Assembly: GCA_013396635.1 (NCBI GenBank)
Contig: WBMW01004120.1
Location: 135,608-199,607, forward strand
Length of the DNA stretch: 64,000 bases
Reading direction: 5' to 3'
DNA from: Penelope pileata
Lineage: Eukaryota > Chordata > Aves > Galliformes > Cracidae
The position numbers and the translations under genes are program-made. The notes under the pieces were generated by a model, which worked only from the letters and a program-made list of their open reading frames with translations, did not search any database and was not told where the DNA came from. Below, piece after piece: positions 63,478 through 64,000 of the stretch; the first letter of the stretch is position 1; every line of letters starts with the position of its first letter.

Positions 63478-64000
63478 TCCCTGGTGATAGTGTTAACAAA
63501 ACATGAATAAAGACAAAGCTCTCCAGCACTGCTGCTGGTTCCTCCTTGCCAAACCATCCCATTTTCGGGGCCAGAACTTGCAGGCTTGTTCTCCCACAGG
63601 GCCCCAGTCAGATCAGGCTGAAAGAGTTCCACGAAGCATGGCAGCACATCTCCCTCCCATCCAGGCTCAGTCATTAAAACCAATCTGTGATCCTGTCAGA
63701 CTTCTGTAGGTCTTCATTTCAAATCAGGCCTGAGCTTTGAGCAGACACTTTCAAAACGCAAGAATGAGTTTCAGTGAGAGCCTCCCTGGATCAAAGGCAC
63801 GCCTCTCCATCCAGGCGGGGACTGCCGAGCTGTGATGAGTTATTAGTGCTGGTGGAACCAGCAGCGTGCGCAGGAAACGCTGCGTCAGAGGAGCAGGAGC
63901 CCACCTGAAAACACTGCTGTAAAATCAGAATGAGGTCACAGATCATCACCGAGGGGTACAAAGAGGAACCACAGATCAGAAGGATCTCCCCTTTGCTAGG

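Larger units (their letters stand above)
54924..64000 (-). other. KDM4B upstream intron, partial (over 9 kb)
   Basis: E1 begins with the last base of a Trp codon, so an upstream exon ending in TG must exist. I looked for the preceding JmjC peptide (NYLHFGEPKSW) on the gene strand and did not find it, so this intron continues past the window edge. Contents: a T18 tract next to E1, an AT-rich motif cluster at 57183-57230, an AT microsatellite at 63332-63390 and an A20 run at 63458-63477. Confidence 0.8.

Overview
The window is vertebrate nuclear DNA, almost certainly avian and most likely galliform (chicken or a close relative). The evidence is spliced exons with GT-AG introns, truncated CR1 LINE tails ending in the characteristic ATTCTATGATTC-type 3' end, and a solo LTR of the bird ERVL type. 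There are no bacterial operons, no CRISPR array and no RNA gene that I can support.

One protein-coding gene fills the window. It is KDM4B (JMJD2B), the JmjC-domain histone H3K9/H3K36 demethylase, on the minus strand. Seventeen coding exons run from 54923 down to the stop codon at 3984-3986. Their phases join into one continuous frame: 2650 nt, giving 882 residues plus the last base of a Trp codon. The 5' part is beyond position 64000: promoter, JmjN domain, the first half of JmjC and the iron-binding H-x-E pair. Exons E1-E4 carry the second half of JmjC, with the distal iron-binding His and all four ligands of the JmjC zinc site. E5-E7 carry a charged, low-complexity linker that includes a Gln/Ala/Pro-rich stretch. 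E8-E13 carry the double PHD region, E13-E16 the tandem Tudor domains, and E17 the C-terminal tail that identifies the paralogue as KDM4B rather than KDM4A or KDM4C.

Region by region: 1 to about 1880 is downstream flank with one CR1 tail. About 1880-3983 is the probable 3' UTR. 3984-10043 holds E17-E13 (tail, Tudors, PHD2). 15077-20076 holds E12-E8 (PHD region). 23175-29611 holds E7-E5 (linker). 34134-54923 holds E4-E1 (JmjC). 54924-64000 is part of a large upstream intron with no recognisable exon. Introns hold a solo ERVL LTR, three CR1 fragments, microsatellites and several AT-rich motif clusters that could be regulatory.

I found no unknown multi-gene system. The most interesting points are these: a 153-nt PHD intron with no in-frame stop, so retention would insert 51 Cys-rich residues; a 138-nt symmetric exon carrying the distal iron ligand, whose skipping would keep frame but remove catalysis; and the Gln-rich linker, absent from my recollection of mammalian KDM4B.
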